Shown here in pieces: positions 6,814-9,629 of a stretch of 9,629 nt of DNA. The translations under genes and the position numbers were made by a program. Source of the DNA: Alkalinema sp. CAN_BIN05. Its GTDB lineage: Bacteria > Cyanobacteriota > Cyanobacteriia > Leptolyngbyales > Leptolyngbyaceae. The notes under the pieces are model-generated. The model was not told the origin of the DNA, did no database searches, and saw only the letters and a program-made list of their open reading frames with translations. The stretch's first letter is position 1, and each line of letters starts with the position of its first letter. Where the stretch lies: NCBI GenBank assembly GCA_026786325.1, contig JAJAYH010000256.1, positions 1 through 9,629 of the forward strand. The letters are read 5' to 3'.

Positions 6814-6825
6814 ATGGAGATTTCT

Positions 6826-7248
6826 ATGAAACGTTTCTTAAACCTTCGGTCTTTTGCAAAAGCAAGTTTTCGATCAATTCAGTTTTCGATCGTTGCCATT
6901 ATTATGATGTTGGGATTGAACCTTGGCACAATGAAACTGGCAAAGGCAGCACCAACTTCTGTGGTTACACCCCTTCCTGTTGCAATCTTTGGTTTAGGTC
7001 GGCAAGCTGAGGGTAAAATTCACCAAGCCGTTGGCGAAGCTCAAGGAGCTACGAGCCGTGTAAATGACCAAACTAAAGGTTTTGCCAAACAAGCTAAAGG
7101 GAAAGCAGAATCTGATGTTGGCCGCATCGAAAGCAGTACCAAGAGTGCTAAGAGCAAGACGCGAGATGCAGTATCAGATGCGGCAGATAGTGCTTCGGAC
7201 ACTGCAAATGCGGCAGTCGATAAAGTGAAAGATTTGATGGGCAAATAA
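6826..7248 (+). CDS. Exported CsbD-like / LEA-like helical stress protein
   Basis: The start is taken as the ATG at 6826, because GGAG at 6816-6819 lies 6 nt before it; the in-frame ATG at 6814 overlaps this ribosome binding site. The 140-residue product has a signal peptide with a basic start (MKRFLNLRSFAK), a hydrophobic core at about 20-34 and a likely cleavage after AKA at 39-41. The mature part contains GRQAEGKIHQAVGEAQG (58-74), which resembles the CsbD general-stress motif. It then becomes a highly charged Ala/Lys/Asp/Ser-rich region (80-140) with repeated KxxAK and DAADSASDTA segments, predicted to be amphipathic helix as in LEA or apolipoprotein-like proteins. It has no cysteine. The likely role is periplasmic or thylakoid-lumen protection under stress; this is inference from composition. 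The gene stands alone, 74 nt before another small exported protein gene. Confidence 0.78.
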   Translation: MKRFLNLRSFAKASFRSIQFSIVAIIMMLGLNLGTMKLAKAAPTSVVTPLPVAIFGLGRQAEGKIHQAVGEAQGATSRVNDQTKGFAKQAKGKAESDVGRIESSTKSAKSKTRDAVSDAADSASDTANAAVDKVKDLMGK

Positions 7249-7322
7249 CTGTTTTGAGCATTTTTTTAGAATGTCGCAGAACTTTATACCACTAACTATT
7301 AACAACGTTGGGAGTATATGCC

Positions 7323-7652
7323 ATGAGTTTCCGTTCTTTATTTTCTATGTTTTCCTTACTCCTCTGTTCAACCCTATTATTTTTAGGTTTGACGATGACT
7401 CCTTCATTTGCCCTACAAGGCAGTGATCAGACAAAGGGTACTGCACAAATGCCCGAGTCCATGAAAGCAGCAGAAGATGTTGCAAAGTCTCCCCCAATGT
7501 CGATGGAAGAAGTTGAGGAGCGCAGTAAAGAGGGCCTTAATGAAGTTCAGGGCGGCGCTGATAAGGACAGAATGTATAGAAGTAATACGGATAAGCCTGG
7601 TCCAGCGATCGTCAAGGATATCAAAAAAGCAATTGACAAAGTTAAGAAGTAA
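7323..7652 (+). CDS. Small exported Lys-rich hypothetical protein, possibly low-temperature-induced type
   Basis: The ATG at 7323 is chosen because GGGAG at 7310-7314 precedes it by 8 nt; an upstream in-frame TTG at 7308 lacks support. The 109-residue product has a signal peptide (hydrophobic 10-24, cleavage after SFA at 28-30). The mature part is charged and mostly helical, with SMEEVEERSKEGLNEVQG at about 60-77 followed by ADKDRM, and it ends in an amphipathic lysine-rich helix (DIKKAIDKVKK). The GLNEVQG-AD segment resembles short cyanobacterial proteins annotated as low-temperature-induced, but this is from memory and unverified. It shares with the gene before it a signal peptide and a DKVK-type terminal helix, so both may act in the same compartment. 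A T-rich stretch at 7260-7267 lies between them; they may or may not share a transcript. Confidence 0.72.
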   Translation: MSFRSLFSMFSLLLCSTLLFLGLTMTPSFALQGSDQTKGTAQMPESMKAAEDVAKSPPMSMEEVEERSKEGLNEVQGGADKDRMYRSNTDKPGPAIVKDIKKAIDKVKK

Positions 7653-7899
7653 CTAACGTAGCTTACATTCAATGCTCTGGATTAAATTCTCAGTAGTTAT
7701 CATTGGATTAATGGCGATCAAATTCAGATTAATTCAAGACTGTCATGAATAAATCATTAATTTAATCAACCTTTCTTCACTGATTTCCCCCTATCCAATA
7801 GGACTCTATTCTGATTGCAACTTTGCAAGATTTGAGTTTATCCATAATGCCATTTCACACACACTCTGACTTAATAATTTACATTTTGAGGATTTTACA
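7653..7899 (+). other. Intergenic region upstream of the YflT/ChaB-like gene
   Basis: This AT-rich spacer shows no convincing reading frame, RNA gene or hairpin. The ribosome binding site of the next gene (GAGG at 7888-7891) is at its right end. It should contain that gene's promoter, which could not be placed. Confidence 0.3.
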
Positions 7900-8697
7900 A
7901 TGACTAATGCTACTCTCACTCCAACGGCCCTACAGACACCTGTTTCATCTCGCGAACAGACTATTTCTGCTATTTTTGAAACGCAAAGCCTCGTTCAAGA
8001 TGTAGTGAAACGCTTAATTGAGCGAGGTGTTCCTGCTGAAGACATTTCTGTAATGGGTCGCAACTTTGAATCCACCACTCGGGTGACAGGATTTGTGACC
8101 AAGCGTGATGTAATTTTAGGGGGCTTGAAGCAAGGTGCCATCTTTGGATCTCTATTTGGCTCAGTTCTCAGTCTGCTCAGTGGTGTTGGTGTTTTATTTA
8201 TTCCCTTTGTGGGACCAATTGTCGCCGCTGGTCCGATCGGTGCAGTCTTGCTGGGGGCCACATCAGGCGCGTTGATTGGTAGCGCTAGCGCCGGTCTAGG
8301 ATCGCTGTTACGAACTTTAGGAATGCCTGCCGATAAAGCAGCGATCTATCAAACCTTAGTCTCGGCTGGGGAATACTTATTGATGGCCGAAGTTGCGGCT
8401 GATCGCACAGGAGAGTATCAACTGCTGATTGAAAGTGCCGGGGGCAAGGAAATTAACACGATTAATCAAGTCTTACCGCGACCTTGCGCTGGGAAGTGCA
8501 ATACGCCTGATGATTTAACCCCTGAGATCAGAGCGCACCTGTCTCCACTGGCTCAAGATCAGTTTATTAAGGCATATAATGCGGCGATCGATGATGGTAC
8601 TTCCAGCGATGCCGAATACGTCGCTTGGGAGGCCATTCGCCAACAGTTTGATGAAGACCAAGATGGAGTTTGGTCTAACCTGAAAGCTGAACAATGA
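7900..8697 (+). CDS. Glycine-rich membrane stress protein (YflT-like) with C-terminal ChaB-like domain
   Basis: The 265-residue protein starts 8 nt after GAGG. Residues 20-60 (ISAIFETQSLVQDVVKRLI and GVPAEDISVMG) match the N-terminus of YflT/general-stress-protein-17M-like proteins. Residues 70-140 are a long Gly/Ala-rich hydrophobic stretch (GGLKQGAIFGSLFGSVLSLL onwards) able to form two close membrane helices, like glycine-zipper proteins. Residues 143-180 return to a soluble alpha/beta fold ending YQLLIESAGG. A linker with CAGKC at 196-200 leads to residues 203-250, which resemble ChaB: LTPEIRAHLSPLAQDQFIKA, then EYVAWEAIRQQF. ChaB was named for association with the ChaA cation antiporter, and its function is poorly known. 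The CxxxC pair could bind metal or form a disulfide. It stands alone, with gaps of 247 and 460 nt on either side. The role in stress is inferred from family only. Confidence 0.8.
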   Translation: MTNATLTPTALQTPVSSREQTISAIFETQSLVQDVVKRLIERGVPAEDISVMGRNFESTTRVTGFVTKRDVILGGLKQGAIFGSLFGSVLSLLSGVGVLFIPFVGPIVAAGPIGAVLLGATSGALIGSASAGLGSLLRTLGMPADKAAIYQTLVSAGEYLLMAEVAADRTGEYQLLIESAGGKEINTINQVLPRPCAGKCNTPDDLTPEIRAHLSPLAQDQFIKAYNAAIDDGTSSDAEYVAWEAIRQQFDEDQDGVWSNLKAEQ

Positions 8698-8773
8698 GAT
8701 CTCGTCGTCTGCGGTGTAAATAATCTCTCTTCTCTGGGAGAGGGACTTTAAATTTTCTTTCGCCCTTTTGGAA

Positions 8774-8815
8774 AATGGCAATTTAACAATCATAAATTCG
8801 AGCTATTTTGCCATT
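8774..8815. repeat. Inverted repeat, 8-bp perfect arms
   Basis: AATGGCAA (8774-8781) and TTGCCATT (8808-8815) are exact reverse complements separated by 26 nt. The arms are not followed by a T-run, so this is not a standard terminator. Confidence 0.55.
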
Positions 8816-8897
8816 ACTCCAATAGAAATCGGGCGATCGGAAATAGCAATAGAATTAAATTGGTCTACTATTCGTTTAGTACATTAATTATCTATAC

Positions 8898-8939
8898 ACT
8901 TACACCCAACAGTATGGTTGATCGTATTTGGGTGTAAGT
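8898..8939. repeat. Inverted repeat / hairpin, 12-bp perfect stem
   Basis: ACTTACACCCAA (8898-8909) and TTGGGTGTAAGT (8928-8939) are perfect reverse complements separated by an 18-nt loop. It is the strongest secondary structure seen in the window. A uridine tract does not follow (TTATATTGC), so it is not a classical intrinsic terminator. It could be a protein-binding site, an RNA element in the Hlip leader, or a bidirectional stop. Confidence 0.75.
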
Positions 8940-9147
8940 TATATTGCAGTATTAATGCTTTTTCTCAGAATCATAAATTGTTAAGCGAATTGTTTAACAT
9001 CACTCTAAATAGAGAGGACATATCCATAGGCACATTGTAAAGTATTAATAAGAACGCAAAGAGCTTTAACCTTACCGTTTGAAAGCTATCTTCTATGTTA
9101 CGCATGTTCACAAACCTGTTAATTCAATAGGTTTGATTACAAAATTT

Positions 9148-9151
9148 GGAG
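9148..9151 (+). promoter_or_regulatory. Ribosome binding site of the Hlip gene (GGAG)
   Basis: GGAG lies 8 nt before the ATG at 9160 and decides that start over the in-frame TTG at 9079. Confidence 0.55.
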
Positions 9152-9159
9152 TCTTCATC

Positions 9160-9363
9160 ATGTCAAGTTCTAATATTCCTGTTACTACTTCTACCAATCG
9201 CAACGGTTGGGTTTGGGGATTTACACCTCAATCTGAGATCTGGAACGGTCGATTCGCCATGATTGGCTTTGTTTCTGCCCTTGCTACTGAGTTGATTTCT
9301 GGTCAAGGTGTCCTACACTTTTGGAATATAGTTTCATCTGTATCATCTGTTACCCCTCAATAG
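9160..9363 (+). CDS. High-light-inducible protein (Hlip / SCP), one-helix chlorophyll-binding protein
   Basis: This 67-residue thylakoid membrane protein belongs to the Hlip (small CAB-like) family. It has the chlorophyll-binding motif ExxNGRxAMIGF (E26, N29, R31, A33, M34, G36, F37) at the start of its single membrane helix (about 30-50). It is preceded by WGFTPQSEIWNGR, the usual Hlip entry, and ends in a short hydrophobic tail (VLHFWNIVSS). Hlips dimerise, bind chlorophyll and carotenoid, and dissipate excess energy during photosystem assembly and under high light. Length and motif are normal. The start is placed at 9160 by the GGAG at 9148 and by the typical Hlip length. The long leader suggests it is separately regulated, but no HLR1-type RpaB site could be confidently placed. 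Confidence 0.94.
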   Translation: MSSSNIPVTTSTNRNGWVWGFTPQSEIWNGRFAMIGFVSALATELISGQGVLHFWNIVSSVSSVTPQ

Positions 9364-9629
9364 CCAATTCTAAAAAATGGTTCTCTTAGATCTCCCATGG
9401 TAGTCACCAAATGTAGCGGCTCGAAGCATTCAACTTCGACTGCATCACACAAGGCTTAGTAAACCATAACGGGAGATCTGGTAGACCCAGAAAAAGTTCT
9501 GAATACGATTGGTTTACTTAATTGAGATTGAAATGGGCCTATAACCAGAATTTGGACGGATCATCCCCGAGACAACCAATTGACTAGTAGTCTCAGCAGA
9601 TCGCAAATTTTCTAAGAAAGGGGTAAGTG
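9364..9629 (+). other. Unassigned sequence at right end of window
   Basis: No gene can be named here. A short open frame at 9417-9516 reads LEAFNFDCITQGLVNHNG followed by RSGRPRKSSEYDWFT. It has no start codon or ribosome binding site and may be a gene remnant. The GRPRK stretch is basic and DNA-binding-like, but too short to identify. The inverted repeat described separately lies at the start of this region. Confidence 0.3.
9389..9479. repeat. Inverted repeat AGATCTCCC / GGGAGATCT
   Basis: AGATCTCCC (9389-9397) and GGGAGATCT (9471-9479) are perfect 9-bp reverse complements 73 nt apart, just downstream of the Hlip gene. Confidence 0.5.

Larger units (their letters stand above)
8698..9159 (+). 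other. Long intergenic region with two inverted repeats, upstream of the Hlip gene
   Basis: No gene is supported in these 460 nt. They contain two separate perfect inverted repeats (8774/8808 and 8898/8928, listed separately) and a 6-bp inverted repeat TGTTAA...TTAACA at 8979-8984/8994-8999. The Hlip promoter and 5' leader must lie here. An open frame from a TTG at 9079 into the Hlip gene is considered leader sequence. Confidence 0.5.

Noticed and set aside
8725..8742. CTCTC...GAGAG as a terminator after the YflT/ChaB-like gene
   Set aside because: The stem is only 5 bp and no T-run follows directly. It was too weak to list.
9079..9159. N-terminal extension of the Hlip protein from a TTG at 9079
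   Set aside because: The ATG at 9160 has GGAG 8 nt before it and gives the normal Hlip length. The 27 extra residues show no Hlip-like feature.
1..9629. tRNA, rRNA, CRISPR array or phage genes
   Set aside because: No cloverleaf with conserved tRNA bases, no regularly spaced repeats and no phage-type proteins were recognised on either strand.

Overview
The window looks like a stretch of a cyanobacterial chromosome. The signs are a single-helix high-light-inducible protein (Hlip) near the right end, frequent CGATCG cores with four full HIP1 octamers (GCGATCGC at 2279, 3472, 4169 and 5354), cyanobacterial-type small exported proteins, and moderately AT-rich coding sequence. Genus cannot be fixed from the sequence alone. 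Every gene and both gene relics lie on the + strand.

Bases 1-5668 form a tightly packed block of eight genes with gaps of 4-47 nt: an exported small protein (5' end outside the window), a NicO/HupE-type nickel/cobalt permease with an EF-hand-like periplasmic domain and a histidine-rich loop, a complete cobalt/nickel ECF-type ABC transporter (cbiM, cbiN-like PDGLE protein, cbiQ, cbiO), an ECF sigma factor, and a ChrR-like cupin protein, its likely anti-sigma partner. The simplest reading is that CbiM with CbiN binds the metal, CbiQ couples the energy, CbiO hydrolyses ATP, and NicO provides a second, ATP-independent Ni/Co route. The sigma/cupin pair may control this block or only be co-transcribed with it. 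No cobalamin riboswitch was recognised inside the block; the true 5' leader lies outside the window.

Bases 5669-6825 hold no intact gene. Two relics can be read there: a frameshifted, internally deleted IS5-type transposase (about 5807-6295) and a fragment of a GFA/CENP-V-type zinc protein interrupted by adjacent stop codons (about 6412-6594). This stretch, including the gaps around the relics, also has no CGATCG core, unlike its surroundings.

Bases 6826-9363 hold a stress- and envelope-flavoured set of separately spaced genes: an exported CsbD-like/LEA-like helical protein, a second small exported lysine-rich protein, a YflT-like glycine-rich membrane protein with a C-terminal ChaB-like domain, and the Hlip gene. 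The 460-nt gap before the Hlip gene carries two separate perfect inverted repeats. The last 266 nt hold no recognisable gene but contain a 9-bp inverted repeat.
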